A DNA stretch of 50,155 nucleotides. Origin: JAJYBV01 sp021812265. Its GTDB lineage: Bacteria > Chloroflexota > Ktedonobacteria > Ktedonobacterales > JACDGC01. Below are positions 25,301-33,774 of this stretch, one piece after another. The stretch is from assembly GCA_027459525.1 (NCBI GenBank), contig DAIDIC010000079.1, positions 1 through 50,155 of the forward strand, written 5' to 3'. Made by a program: the position numbers and the translations under genes. How positions within the stretch are numbered: the stretch's first letter is position 1; every line of letters begins with the position of its first letter. The notes under the pieces are model-generated. The model saw only the letters and a program-made list of their open reading frames with translations. It did no database searches and had not been told where the DNA came from.

Positions 25301-25894
25301 TGTTTCAATTATTCCCGCAAAATGTTTGACGGAACGCAGTAAAGCATTATGTTGCGCCGTAAGCAGCGGCAGCGAGTCCGATTCAAAGGCCGTTTTTTGC
25401 TGCGCAACCGCGGCAGAAGCGCCGAGCGCAGGTTCACTTGCAGCAACAAAAGAAGAGGCGTTTCCGCCAGATGCGGAAGACTGCAAGGGTTGTATTTGCG
25501 GACGTCGTTCAAAGAACGCGGAAAAATCCTGCTTATTTTCCGCCAAAATACCGGAATCATCTTTCTGCATTTTGATCAATTCCAGCAATTTTTTCAAGCG
25601 TTGCAGCGATCGCTGAAGCAGCGCAAGAGTATCACCATCTAGCCGCAGTGTTCCATCCATCAGCATTTGGGCAATTTTTTCAATTGCCGTTGCAGACTGC
25701 GAAAGATTATGTAATTCCATCATCGCAGCTGATCCAACAATGGTATGAGCGGCGCGATAAATTTCCTCAAACCGTGTTTTATTATCAGACGACTGCGACG
25801 CGGCGTTTACTTGTATGCTAATTTTTTGAAGATATCCATCAACTTCTTGCAAAAAAGAGTTGAGAATATTTGTGTAATCAAACTGATTAGCCAT
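22307..25894 (-). CDS. CheA-type hybrid histidine kinase with two Hpt domains and C-terminal REC (PixL/ChpA-like)
   Basis: The 1195-residue protein is the kinase of the chemosensory operon. Hpt-1 carries H50 (AAHTIVGS), in which the usual Lys three residues after His is Val. Hpt-2 carries a canonical H432 (AAHTLKGAA). A P3-like dimerisation region follows (about 550-700). The kinase has N755 (HLVRNAAYHG), DDGQGLD (795-801) and GGRGIGLD (845-852). A CheW-like domain spans about 885-1020. The REC domain (1070-1185) has D1075/D1076, D1119 and K1171. Multiple Hpt domains and a fused REC are hallmarks of PixL/PilL/ChpA rather than flagellar CheA. It ends the operon, 26 nt after the MCP gene. Confidence 0.93.
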   Translation of the reverse strand: MANQFDYTNILNSFLQEVDGYLQKISIQVNAASQSSDNKTRFEEIYRAAHTIVGSAAMMELHNLSQSATAIEKIAQMLMDGTLRLDGDTLALLQRSLQRLKKLLELIKMQKDDSGILAENKQDFSAFFERRPQIQPLQSSASGGNASSFVAASEPALGASAAVAQQKTAFESDSLPLLTAQHNALLRSVKHFAGIIETVRNSIQKFETDRAEYARFTNGQQNSVERLEEWLGPLIGIDLKTSSSQVRNLLPLTTLWVVSARMKQYIDTLQTAMQNAGVYHDNLMVFIRNFEETMAAMQINLQQFPEIDPSISAVAEKNMTAAAYDEDAVREEIRARIEIEERKKLEIKIRKEILDSFSPNRSANLLTLSSDIGNEGLSHAQKLIKKSVDSEALDIFRAEADEHLRAIADGLFQLEKNPANEEALISVRRAAHTLKGAAAVVGVSDLADLAHSFEDLLVALSDHTMTMTPAIITLMLDTLQALEAIALGEKTDLGNSSEIAQAFHQRYNQLLGAPAQRSAASERTIVKLDAAAYLSPQDEEQGGEDLKDSDLIVRLPLSRIDELTNMFSDLLVNRNSVGDSLSRLERHVDEVVTASDKIYETAADIERNYDAISHTPFGFNQAAPKTLPFVYPNQRQQDTSELHLERYDELYPKIRSLSEGAMDIHTIIDQISESRKEIASTLKRENQLSANFQDALIKTRLVPFSMLEHRLVGASHTVAQKYGKDVNIVFEGASVKVDRKIFEDVSGPLIHLVRNAAYHGIKTPEERIAAGKDSSGTIVVRFSNEGNNLIISVSDDGQGLDVQAIKAAASARGLISADTELSSQEIIRLIFSPGFSTSESVTEEGGRGIGLDVVHDAVTKLHGTVEVESAPGEGTAFTLRIPTSIQLKKVLMVMVSGQMYALPAQTIKALQRIDKCYRFEGGTELAPDAPKAGSSVPACAAAQMASYVGLHPAKITGDMLAIFIHMDGVSKALIVDAEMGHREIVSKDLGPHLKYVPHILGATTLGTGQVALIIDVISMLKHPAGKEPAAVVVPDMQAARDDRFGSNDRIQTPKNLTTPYRNPSAHMLPYILVVDDSPSVRRAVCATLSSVGWETQQARDGQEALEAVAQRTPAAILLDIEMPRMDGFAFMTLLRKQKQFENVPIIMLTSRSAPKHSEHALQMGASEYIIKPYQDEELLNKISALTPVRPNGLPK

Positions 25895-25920
25895 GCTATA
25901 CTTCCCCCATGCAGCAGGTA

Positions 25921-27768
25921 TTAGTGGGTTGCATTGGGATCATTTGGCTCTGACGCATCATTTTGATTTTCATCATCCCACATCTGCTGAATTTTCTGCT
26001 GAGTTTGATTTTGCTGTCCCGGATTGATATGATATTGCTGCTGATTTGGCAGTGGCCTGGATTGCTGTCTATGCGGCACACTGGGATACGCTCCGGTTGT
26101 ATTTTGCTGCCCTCGCTGCAAAAATCCGGTCTGGGCAAACGGATCGCCGGTTCCTTGATTTTGTCTCGGCGCCGGCGGCAGAGCTTGCTGCGGATAGGGC
26201 GGCGGCGCAACAGGAGAGGCGTTCTGATTCCACGCCGGCGGATGCGGTGTAACCTTTACCCCTCCGGCAAATGGGTGCGAGGGATGAGACTGGTGCTGTT
26301 GCTGTTGCGGCGGGCGATTAAATGCTGGGTGAGAATCTGCTGTTCCGCGAATTTGAAATTCTGAACGGATCCTAAACTTAGAAATACTAATACGCAGTTG
26401 TTCTGCAAATTGATATAGTGTATTGAAACTGTTAAAGATATCGGAATATGCGCGATTAATATTTGCGCTGATACTGATAGCGCTGCCCATAGTCATCGCC
26501 ACTGTTTCTGAAAATCGCGTATTTTCATCGGAATGGGTTGCCAGTGATTCTACAGCAGTAGAAAGCTCTGAAATAGTTTGCTCAAGCTTTTCGATAGATT
26601 GGTTAGAAGACTGAGCCAATTGGCTTCCAGATTCTACCAAACCAACGCTTTCTTCCATATATCGGGTTACTTCGTTCGTTTCATTTTGAATATTTTTTAC
26701 CAAACCGCTGATTTTTTTGGTTGATTCCGAGGCTTTTTCTGCCAAAATACGAATTTCATCGGAAAACAAGGTTAATCCGCGAGCATTTTCGTTACCCACA
26801 ACCCCCAACTGAATAGCAGCGTTTAGGGCAAGAACATTGGTGCGATCTGCTAGGTCTTCAATACTTCGCACCACATTAGAAATGTCTTGGGTGCGTTCAC
26901 CCAAACGCTTAATTTTCTGTGAAGTATTCAATACGTTTGTACGAATATCTTCCATTTTCTTTAATGTATTTTCAACGTCTCTTCGTCCCGATTCAGCTTC
27001 TTCTTTAGCCTGATCGGTGGAGGCAAGGCTAAGCTGAGAAAACTTATTAAATTCAATAATAAAAGCGCCAAGCGATTGCAATTGATCGTTCACTGAATTA
27101 ATTTGTACAGATTGATTCTGCACACTATGGGTCATATTCCCTACGCGATCTTGAATTTTACCGGCTAATTGAATAATTTGCTGTGAATTAGACTGCGCCA
27201 GCGCGATAAACTTAGAGAGGCTTTCAACCATAAAGTTTAATGAATCAGCTAAAACACCCAACGCATCCGGTGTAACAGCAGACTGAATTTCAAAATTGCC
27301 GGAAGCAATTTCTGTAACATCTTGCAGCAGTCGTTCAATTTGATTTTGCACCGATTGTGTGTCGTTCACATCATTTTTTTTCAGTGGGGCTTGCTCTAAC
27401 AGCGTGTTAATCAGTATAATCAGCGGATATAAATCATCATTTGGCGCCAAAATATTTGGTTCAAGCACAGAGTATGAATCTATCGCGTCATGAGTTATGA
27501 AGGAAAGATTTTCAACCTGTTTGCGAATGACATATCTCAGCCGGAGCAAAAACAGCACAATAATTAATGTAAGTATAATGGAGCCGCCGGCGGCAGACGC
27601 ATACAGCGCAAATTGGCTTGCGTTCAGCTGTTTTAAAGATGCGCCATATACTTTCCACGTTGCAGCGGTAAGGGCTAAAATTCCGGCAAATGGTAATAAA
27701 ACTGAAAAAGTTAACGCCAAGGAAAACGCAGAATTAACTGAATATATCCGGCGCTTAGATATTGCCAT
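25921..27768 (-). CDS. Methyl-accepting chemotaxis protein, PilJ/PixJ-like, with Gln/Pro-rich tail
   Basis: The 615-residue receptor has two membrane segments (about 14-38 and 55-77) joined by a loop of only about 16 residues, so there is no extracytoplasmic sensor domain. A HAMP-like stretch follows (about 140-190), then a coiled-coil signalling domain whose tip reads DLADRTNVLALNAAI (305-319). Residues about 480-615 form a Gln/Pro/His-rich, probably disordered tail, unusual for this family. No C-terminal CheR-binding pentapeptide is seen, and no cheR or cheB gene is nearby. It should pass membrane or cytoplasmic signals to the CheA hybrid. Confidence 0.9.
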   Translation of the reverse strand: MAISKRRIYSVNSAFSLALTFSVLLPFAGILALTAATWKVYGASLKQLNASQFALYASAAGGSIILTLIIVLFLLRLRYVIRKQVENLSFITHDAIDSYSVLEPNILAPNDDLYPLIILINTLLEQAPLKKNDVNDTQSVQNQIERLLQDVTEIASGNFEIQSAVTPDALGVLADSLNFMVESLSKFIALAQSNSQQIIQLAGKIQDRVGNMTHSVQNQSVQINSVNDQLQSLGAFIIEFNKFSQLSLASTDQAKEEAESGRRDVENTLKKMEDIRTNVLNTSQKIKRLGERTQDISNVVRSIEDLADRTNVLALNAAIQLGVVGNENARGLTLFSDEIRILAEKASESTKKISGLVKNIQNETNEVTRYMEESVGLVESGSQLAQSSNQSIEKLEQTISELSTAVESLATHSDENTRFSETVAMTMGSAISISANINRAYSDIFNSFNTLYQFAEQLRISISKFRIRSEFQIRGTADSHPAFNRPPQQQQHQSHPSHPFAGGVKVTPHPPAWNQNASPVAPPPYPQQALPPAPRQNQGTGDPFAQTGFLQRGQQNTTGAYPSVPHRQQSRPLPNQQQYHINPGQQNQTQQKIQQMWDDENQNDASEPNDPNATH

Positions 27769-27797
27769 TTTATAACTCCTGAATAAGATTTTTAAAT

Positions 27798-28406
27798 TTA
27801 TTTAACCAGATAGTCATTCATTTTAGGTGAATTTAATAAATTATCAGTATGCGCTATATATATAACACGCCTGCTGCCGGGAATAACTGCAGTGCCATAA
27901 ATGGCGTATTCCGGCAGTTTGGTGTGATGAATAAATGAGTTATCATAAACAATGTTTTGATTGGCGATCTCACTAACTTCTTTTACCGCGTCTACCAAAA
28001 ATCCGACAAATATTTTTGCCGTATTTGCAACGATAATTCGCGACGCCGGCGTAAATTGCCCGCTGGGCAGATCCAAAAACTGACGCAAATCCACCACTGA
28101 AGTAATGGATCCGCGCAAAGACGCCACACCAACTACCCATGAATGCGTATATGGCACATATGTTATATTGTTTGCCAATTCAACTCCCAACACATGTTCA
28201 ACTGACCAGCCGATTTCTAAGTCATTAAGCAATGTTATGATATATTTTTGATTGGCTGCTGAATCATTGGAATAGTGTTGAGCAATCTCGGGCGGATGCA
28301 ACGGTATAGGCTGAACATTTTGCGGGGTTGGATCTGAAGATCCAAAAGCTACCAGCGCTTCTTTCAATTTATCCGCATTTATCTGCTTATTTCCGGGATC
28401 ACTCAT
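27798..28406 (-). CDS. CheW-like coupling protein (PilI/PixI-like)
   Basis: The 202-residue protein has a polar N-terminus of about 50 residues and then one CheW domain (about 55-195). Markers are IGWSVEHVLGVE, WVVGVASLRGSITSVVDLRQFL and FLVDAVKEV. It should link the MCP to the CheA hybrid. The ATG at 28406 is preferred over an adjacent TTG because GGAGA lies 8 nt upstream. It lies 29 nt before the MCP gene in the operon. Confidence 0.9.
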   Translation of the reverse strand: MSDPGNKQINADKLKEALVAFGSSDPTPQNVQPIPLHPPEIAQHYSNDSAANQKYIITLLNDLEIGWSVEHVLGVELANNITYVPYTHSWVVGVASLRGSITSVVDLRQFLDLPSGQFTPASRIIVANTAKIFVGFLVDAVKEVSEIANQNIVYDNSFIHHTKLPEYAIYGTAVIPGSRRVIYIAHTDNLLNSPKMNDYLVK

Positions 28407-28426
28407 CAATTATCTCCAATTATTCA

Positions 28427-28807
28427 TTAAAGTAAACTTTTAATGCCGGAAATTAATTCGGCGGCATTAAACGGCTTGGTTAAATATAAATCTGCGCCTT
28501 GTAATATTCCCCAGTGCCGATCTTGCGGCGTATTTTTGCCGCTGAGTAAAATGATGGGAATTTGATTATATCCATCCATATGTTTCAGATATCGGCATAC
28601 TTGAAATCCGTTCTGTTTGGGTAATACTACATCCAATATAATGCAGTTAGGATGCAGTGAAACAGTTTTCTCGATGGCTTCTTCACCATCCGAAGCAGTT
28701 ACTACATTAAAACCCTGCTCATATAATGGAGCCGCTATAAGCGCAAGGTCGGTCCAACTGTCATCAACTACAAGAACGGTTGGCTGTTTGGGTAAAGGGA
28801 ATTGCAC
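28427..28807 (-). CDS. CheY-like response regulator (PilH/PixH-like)
   Basis: The 126-residue single receiver domain has D15/D16, phospho-acceptor D59, S89 and K111, so it should be phosphorylatable. There is no output domain. It is the second of two stand-alone regulators in the operon, as PilG/PilH in Pil-Chp systems. GTG start with GAGG about 8 nt upstream. Confidence 0.9.
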   Translation of the reverse strand: MQFPLPKQPTVLVVDDSWTDLALIAAPLYEQGFNVVTASDGEEAIEKTVSLHPNCIILDVVLPKQNGFQVCRYLKHMDGYNQIPIILLSGKNTPQDRHWGILQGADLYLTKPFNAAELISGIKSLL

Positions 28808-28846
28808 AATGGTACCTCAAAAATTAAAGTTGCGGCGCATCTTTTA

Positions 28847-29269
28847 CTATCGGATACGCTGCTGGTATGCGTCCGGCATGCCGCTGGAAGCAGTCACAGA
28901 TACATATTGCTTCACCACATGAATCAGCTCACCTGCTTCAAATGGTTTGGTCAGATATTCTGTTGCGCCGGCTAATTTGCCGCGCATTTTATCTAAAAAA
29001 CCGTCTCGGCCGCTTAGCATGATAATTGGCGTAGACACAAATTTTTTATTTTTCCGCAATTGGTGGCAAATACTATAGCCATCCATTTTAGGCAGAATAA
29101 TATCTAAGAATATAATATCCAGGTCATTGATGCTGTTAGCTTCAGCTAACGCTGTCACCCCATCTCGTGCGATGATCACCTTCATATGTATTCGCTGCAA
29201 TGTCAACTGTACAATCTTACATACTGTTGGGCTGTCATCCACCACTAACGCAACGGGTTCTCTATTCAC
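28847..29269 (-). CDS. CheY-like response regulator (PilG-like)
   Basis: The 140-residue receiver domain has D11/D12, D56, S86 and K108. An extra C-terminal helix-like extension of about 20 residues (SVTASSGMPDAYQQRIR) follows. It likely controls a pilus motor ATPase opposite to its neighbour, by analogy with PilG/PilH (inference). The GTG start at 29269 has GAGGTG about 8 nt upstream. Confidence 0.9.
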   Translation of the reverse strand: MNREPVALVVDDSPTVCKIVQLTLQRIHMKVIIARDGVTALAEANSINDLDIIFLDIILPKMDGYSICHQLRKNKKFVSTPIIMLSGRDGFLDKMRGKLAGATEYLTKPFEAGELIHVVKQYVSVTASSGMPDAYQQRIR

Positions 29270-29350
29270 AAAAACACCTCACTCCCTTTTCGTCATACCT
29301 ATCATATTCTATGCTGTCTGTTATACAACACTACTGTTGCATACCTACTC

Positions 29351-30661
29351 TTAGGAATAATACTGTTGATGCAAAAAAGTATCAGCTTGGCTCATCGCCG
29401 CTTTTCTGCGATACAGTTCTTCCTCCACTTCACTTAAAAAAGTGTGCCATGCATTGCCTACTCGGGCAGTTAAGTTTCCGTTCCGAGCCAATTTAGGTTC
29501 TATTCCCGAAACAAATACCATATTCAATAAATCATTTAATGCGTCAAGCACTTCATTTTGATATTCCAGCAGTGTACTCCCGGTCACTATACTCGCTAAA
29601 TTCTTTGCTTCATCAAAAACGACCACACCACGTTCGATACGAATTAATCCTTCTATGTGATATTCATCCAGTAATTTTCTGTTTTCCAGCAATAATTGTT
29701 CTTGTGGCAGAATACCATACATAGACTGTGTAGTATCGGAATTAGCAACATATTGACCATATATTTTCAATGATTCATTCATTGTGTTGCCGATGACATC
29801 CATTATCTTATAAAAACGCGCCGCCCCAGAAAAATTTCCGATAGTATGCAATTCCTTTAATTGATGTGTCAATACATCCAAGATTTTCTCTGCAAATTTT
29901 TCCTGATTTTGTGAAAAAATTAAAGTAAGCAACCCTTGTCCCTGAAGTTTCACTATTGTTTCCACTACTTTAGGTTCGGGGATTTGCAGCGCAAACGCTA
30001 TTGCGTATATTGGATTCTCTCCATTCGACAATAGCAATATTTGAGTTTCCTCTGCCTGCAGCGCCTGATAATCAAAATTCTGCGGCGGATTCTGCACCCA
30101 TTGCGGCAACGTTTCCCAATGTATATTGTGTGAGGTAATGCGGCCCCATTCATCATTCAGCCGCATAGCTTCCAACAGAATATGATCGATGTTTTTTGCC
30201 GTATTTCCCATATTTTTTAATTGAATTTTGGGCTGAAATTCAAAAGATCCGTGTTCCCACTTTAAAGCGCGGGAAATCATTTGGATCATTGAGAACTCCA
30301 TTCTCCGTAAATATTCCTGATTATCAATAAGGCGGTTATCTAAAAAATCTTTTAATAATTTGTTGATATCTTTTTGGTGATCTAATAAAGCATATTGTGG
30401 ATTCGGCTGAGTAATACGGCCGATACTATAAAACATACTGTATAGGCGTACCGCTGCCGCTGGTTCTACATTTACAGAGAGTATCTGCCCTTCCTGCAAA
30501 CTGACTTGCAGCTTTATTTCTTGCCCGATTTGTGTTTGATCGTCAGATTTAGTGACAATCAACTCCCCCGATTTACTGCCCAAAGCAAGAGTTTTTAATG
30601 TTGCCTGCAGCCCAAGTGTGTCGAGACTTCCGCCAAATATCTTTTGATTTGGTGTACTCAT
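29351..30661 (-). CDS. DUF4388 (PatA/PixG-type) protein, first gene of the chemosensory operon
   Basis: The 436-residue cytoplasmic protein starts with a DUF4388 domain: GSLDTLGLQATLKTLALGSKSGELIV at about 11-36. The helical region includes LDHQKDINKLLKDFL and FEFQPK. The family also forms the N-terminus of the cyanobacterial PatA/PixG regulators, which carry a REC domain; here no REC domain follows, and two separate regulators come next. Residues about 240-436 are mainly helical and unrecognised. The ATG is preceded by GAGGAGAG. The role is inferred from operon position as an output or polarity protein. Confidence 0.78.
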   Translation of the reverse strand: MSTPNQKIFGGSLDTLGLQATLKTLALGSKSGELIVTKSDDQTQIGQEIKLQVSLQEGQILSVNVEPAAAVRLYSMFYSIGRITQPNPQYALLDHQKDINKLLKDFLDNRLIDNQEYLRRMEFSMIQMISRALKWEHGSFEFQPKIQLKNMGNTAKNIDHILLEAMRLNDEWGRITSHNIHWETLPQWVQNPPQNFDYQALQAEETQILLLSNGENPIYAIAFALQIPEPKVVETIVKLQGQGLLTLIFSQNQEKFAEKILDVLTHQLKELHTIGNFSGAARFYKIMDVIGNTMNESLKIYGQYVANSDTTQSMYGILPQEQLLLENRKLLDEYHIEGLIRIERGVVVFDEAKNLASIVTGSTLLEYQNEVLDALNDLLNMVFVSGIEPKLARNGNLTARVGNAWHTFLSEVEEELYRRKAAMSQADTFLHQQYYS

Positions 30662-31088
30662 ATTCTCTCCTCACTTCGTGTTTGTTTGCCAAATTATTAT
30701 TGGTTTGGCCATTCAAGATATTGCCTGCTATTTTCACCTGAATGTTCGATAGTATACTGGCGTCAAATTGTATCCGATTCCATCTATTGGAATATTGGAA
30801 GATTCCCAGTATCCGGCGCTTATAAACCGCCCATACGGTCTATAGCCTCCTGCACATATTTCCTGCATGTATTGCTAAAAACTGCGCAAAACTATAGGAT
30901 TATCTTCCGGTTCGCTGCTACCCAAATATACTACCTCAGGGTATATTGTACCACACGTTCAGGTATTAGAGAACAGATAAGAAACTTCAAACGATGTATC
31001 ATCAGTGTGATGATGCGCTGCAAATTGTATCTTTTTCTGAAAACATTTTTGCCTGCGCCTGCCGGCAGAAAACCATAACCAGTATAGC
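30662..31088. other. Spacer upstream of the chemosensory operon
   Basis: No gene was recognised. The operon promoter should lie near 30700-30760 on the minus strand, where TAATAAT occurs, but no matching -35 is clear. No hairpin element copy is present. Confidence 0.35.
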
Positions 31089-31118
31089 AAAAAAACAGTA
31101 TGTGTCAAACAGCGACAC
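31089..31118 (-). terminator. Probable terminator of cmk-plsC
   Basis: On the minus strand GTGTC/GACAC with a 7-nt loop is followed by ATACTGTTTTTTT. It lies 45 nt after the plsC stop. The stem is only 5 bp. Confidence 0.5.
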
Positions 31119-31163
31119 TATATTTCCCGATCAGATGAAAAACCTGCCTATCACATGGTAACG

Positions 31164-31886
31164 TTATTCTTCGCTGCCAACCGGTTCTTTTTGCGCTGCG
31201 GCCGAATCCGGAAGCGCAGCATACGCCCCGCGGTATTTTTCCGGAAGAGCCGCTGCAATAGCGCGCATTGTGTCATCGGTCGCCGATTGCATATCGGCGC
31301 GGGTATATTTTTTTCCGGAAGCAGGAAACAACATCGGCTGGCCAAATCGAATATGCACAACCGGACGATGCGGCCAGCGGTACCCTTTGCGCAAAACCAA
31401 TTCGGATCCCCAAACGGCTACAGGCACAACCGGCGCGCCGCTTTTTAAAGCAATAAGAGCAAACCCTTCGTGCGCTTTCAGCAACGCATGGTCTTCACTG
31501 CGGTGACCTTCCGGATAAATGATAAGCGCCTGCTGAGCTTTCAACACCGCTAAACAATTGCGAATCGCTTCGGTGTCGCCTTCGCCGCGATTCACAAAAA
31601 AAGCTTCTAAATGAGTAAACAGCCATGTTAAAAATCGGCTTTTCGTATACTCCGATTTTGCCATAAAATGCAGCATTCGCTTCATGCTAAACGCCGTTGC
31701 AATAATATCCCAGCCGCTAAAATGATTGCTGGCCAGCAATACAGCGCCGTTTTCGGGAATATGTTCTGCCCCTTGCACATCAAACTTGAATAAAAATGGC
31801 AAAATAAGACTCAAAACGAAGCGGGCAAAGCTATAAAATCCGGCCCGTTCCGGGTTTCCGGGTATATATTTACCTGATGATGACAT
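31164..31886 (-). CDS. plsC: 1-acyl-sn-glycerol-3-phosphate acyltransferase
   Basis: The 240-residue protein has the acyltransferase motifs NHFSGWD (H55-x4-D60) and YPEGHRS (E126), the latter an EGTRS variant. It makes phosphatidic acid in phospholipid synthesis and is probably anchored by the hydrophobic stretch at 20-33. The ATG at 31886 has GGAGG 6 nt upstream and overlaps the cmk end by 17 nt, so the two genes are translationally coupled. The cmk-plsC pairing is common in Gram-positive-type and Chloroflexota genomes. Confidence 0.9.
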   Translation of the reverse strand: MSSSGKYIPGNPERAGFYSFARFVLSLILPFLFKFDVQGAEHIPENGAVLLASNHFSGWDIIATAFSMKRMLHFMAKSEYTKSRFLTWLFTHLEAFFVNRGEGDTEAIRNCLAVLKAQQALIIYPEGHRSEDHALLKAHEGFALIALKSGAPVVPVAVWGSELVLRKGYRWPHRPVVHIRFGQPMLFPASGKKYTRADMQSATDDTMRAIAAALPEKYRGAYAALPDSAAAQKEPVGSEE

Positions 31887-32550
31887 GTGCGGCCTCCGCA
31901 ATTTGATCGACGACTTGTTCTATAGTTAATTCGCTTGAATCAATAATGAGCGCATCGGGGGCAATTTTGATATTTGGCGCATCCAGAGCGTCGCGTTTGG
32001 CTAATTGCATCATTATATCTTCTGTCGAAACAGGCTGGCTGGGATTTTGCGCTTGCATATCCAAGGCGCGACGCTGCGCGCGGACATTCAGCGCTGCAGT
32101 AAGAAATATTTTTATTTGCGCTTCGGGCAGCACCACAGCGGCAATATCGCGCCCGGCCATAATTACACTTTTATGTTCCGCAAATGTGCGATAAAACGCA
32201 TTGACTGCCTGCCGAACCCTCGGGTGCGCCGCAACCGCTGAAACAACGGTGGTTACTGCTTCGGAGCGAATATCCCAAGTAATATCTTTGCCATCCAGCA
32301 GCGTCGTTTCTTGTCGGCCGTCATTTTCCACAGGCGGCAGCAATGCAACATGCATAGTTTCAGCCAGCAAGCCGCAGGCGTTGGCGTCAGCAGGATCAAC
32401 ATCATTGCGCAGCGCGGCGTATGCCGCACAGCGATACATGACCCCAGTGTCGAGATACAATATATGCAGCCGATCAGCTAAAATCCGGCAAACAACGCTT
32501 TTTCCCGACGCCGCAGGGCCATCTACCGCAATATGCAACGCAATATTCAT
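31870..32550 (-). CDS. cmk: Cytidylate kinase
   Basis: The 226-residue kinase phosphorylates CMP and dCMP. The P-loop is DGPAASGKS (10-18), followed by YLDTGVMYRCAAYA, the GRDIAAVVLPEA segment and the LID R-A-Q-R-R motif. It is coupled to plsC downstream. The ATG has AAAGGT about 8 nt upstream. Confidence 0.95.
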   Translation of the reverse strand: MNIALHIAVDGPAASGKSVVCRILADRLHILYLDTGVMYRCAAYAALRNDVDPADANACGLLAETMHVALLPPVENDGRQETTLLDGKDITWDIRSEAVTTVVSAVAAHPRVRQAVNAFYRTFAEHKSVIMAGRDIAAVVLPEAQIKIFLTAALNVRAQRRALDMQAQNPSQPVSTEDIMMQLAKRDALDAPNIKIAPDALIIDSSELTIEQVVDQIAEAAHVIIR

Positions 32551-32765
32551 ATTTCATACCTTTTGTGATATTTTTTACGAAGGAGGGTGTTTGCTTTCGT
32601 TGTTATGCCGCTGTACATTGCGGCGCGGCATCGTTCTCACCTAGTATAGCATATATACAAGCAAATTTCTATCACTTCATTGTATGTATTGCTTCCTGCA
32701 AAACGGTTTATCAAAAAAGCGCGTAAGGACCGCTGCCGATAAACATGATTCTCCTGTTTATCGGG

Positions 32766-32815
32766 CACTGCCCCTTGTACATCCCCAATTTTCCCTGCTG
32801 CAACGAAAGTTCTGA
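32766..32815 (+). repeat. Dispersed hairpin element, partial copy (3' end only)
   Basis: CACTGCCCCTTGTACATCCCC followed by a tail ending GCAACGAAAGTTCTGA matches the last 50 bp of the full elements. The left part is replaced by a different hairpin, GATAAACA/TGTTTATC at 32739-32762. It is a truncated or rearranged copy. Confidence 0.65.
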
Positions 32816-32828
32816 AAGAGCTATTTTA

Positions 32829-32871
32829 AAAAAACAAAGAAAATGCTCTGCCGGAGGGAAGCCGGCAGAGC
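32829..32871 (-). terminator. Rho-independent terminator of the Xer-type recombinase gene
   Basis: A perfect 10-bp stem, GCTCTGCCGG/CCGGCAGAGC (32845-32871), is followed on the minus strand by ATTTTCTTTGTTTTTTT. It sits 27 nt after the recombinase stop. Confidence 0.85.
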
Positions 32872-32898
32872 GAAAAAAGGGAGCAGAAGAAAAATTTA

Positions 32899-33774
32899 CT
32901 ACTTTATGCCAACAGGTGATTTTGTTTCATCCGGGGCAGACATGCGATACATTTGTGTTGTAGAAATGCTGGCATGGCCAAGTTTAGATTGCACATCACG
33001 CAGGTCGGCGCCGGTGCGCAGCAGGTTAACTGCAAAAGAATGCCGCAGAATATGCGGGGTAAGCCGTTCAACGCCGCACTGCTGGGCGTGGCTGCGCAAA
33101 ATGAGCCAGAACCCTTGGCGGGTAAGCCGCACACCATGATGATTGACAAACAAAGATGTTTCATATTCCCGGGCAAGATAACGACGGGCGTTGGCAATAT
33201 ACGCGCGCAGCGCCTCAACGGTTTCTTGATCTATCAGCAATTTGCGCCGGCGGGTGTTTTTTGTTTCATTATTGCCGCAGAAAATAACCGAATTATCCAA
33301 ATCGATATCATCTACATTCAGTGAGACTACTTCGGTAACCCGCATGCCGGTGTTATAGAGCAATACAAGCATTGCGCGGTCGCGGATGCCCATGGTAGAG
33401 TTCAGATTAATTTTCTGAATAATATCTCCTACAATGCCGCTTTCAATAATTTTTGGCGCTTCACGATCTACATGCGGCGCTACCAATGAAATAGTGGGGT
33501 CTTGGTTGATATATTTGTGATCTATCAGAAAATGGAAAAAAGATTTAACTGCCGCTAGTTTGCGAGCAATAGAAGTTGGGGCATATGGATGAGCGCGCAA
33601 ATCTACCAAAAATGCGATAAGATGTTCACTGGAAACCGTGTCCCAATTATGAATACCTTTTTCGCTTAAAAACGCGCTTAACTGCCGCAAATCAGTTTTA
33701 TAAGCCTCGCGGGTATTATTTGAATCGTTGCGGCCTTCTAACCACTCTATAAAAGATACGATTAAATCGTCCAC
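32899..33774 (-). CDS. Tyrosine recombinase, XerC/XerD type
   Basis: The protein has the N-terminal SAM-like core-binding domain (IVSFIEWLEGRNDSNNTREAY) and the C-terminal catalytic domain. Catalytic residues are R145 (NTGMRVTE), K172 region (NETKNTRRR), H241-x2-R244 (PHILRHSF), H267 (GHASIS) and Y276 (TQMYR). The length and layout match XerC/XerD chromosome-dimer resolvases rather than phage integrases. The chosen GTG at 33774 has AGAGG 7 nt upstream; a TTG at 33816 adds 14 residues but lacks a ribosome site. The gene stands alone with its own terminator. XerC and XerD cannot be told apart here. Confidence 0.88.
   Translation of the reverse strand: MDDLIVSFIEWLEGRNDSNNTREAYKTDLRQLSAFLSEKGIHNWDTVSSEHLIAFLVDLRAHPYAPTSIARKLAAVKSFFHFLIDHKYINQDPTISLVAPHVDREAPKIIESGIVGDIIQKINLNSTMGIRDRAMLVLLYNTGMRVTEVVSLNVDDIDLDNSVIFCGNNETKNTRRRKLLIDQETVEALRAYIANARRYLAREYETSLFVNHHGVRLTRQGFWLILRSHAQQCGVERLTPHILRHSFAVNLLRTGADLRDVQSKLGHASISTTQMYRMSAPDETKSPVGIK

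Noticed and set aside
30644..31078. Plus-strand open frame (144 codons) upstream of the chemosensory operon
   Set aside because: No ribosome site, no domain, and composition unlike local genes.
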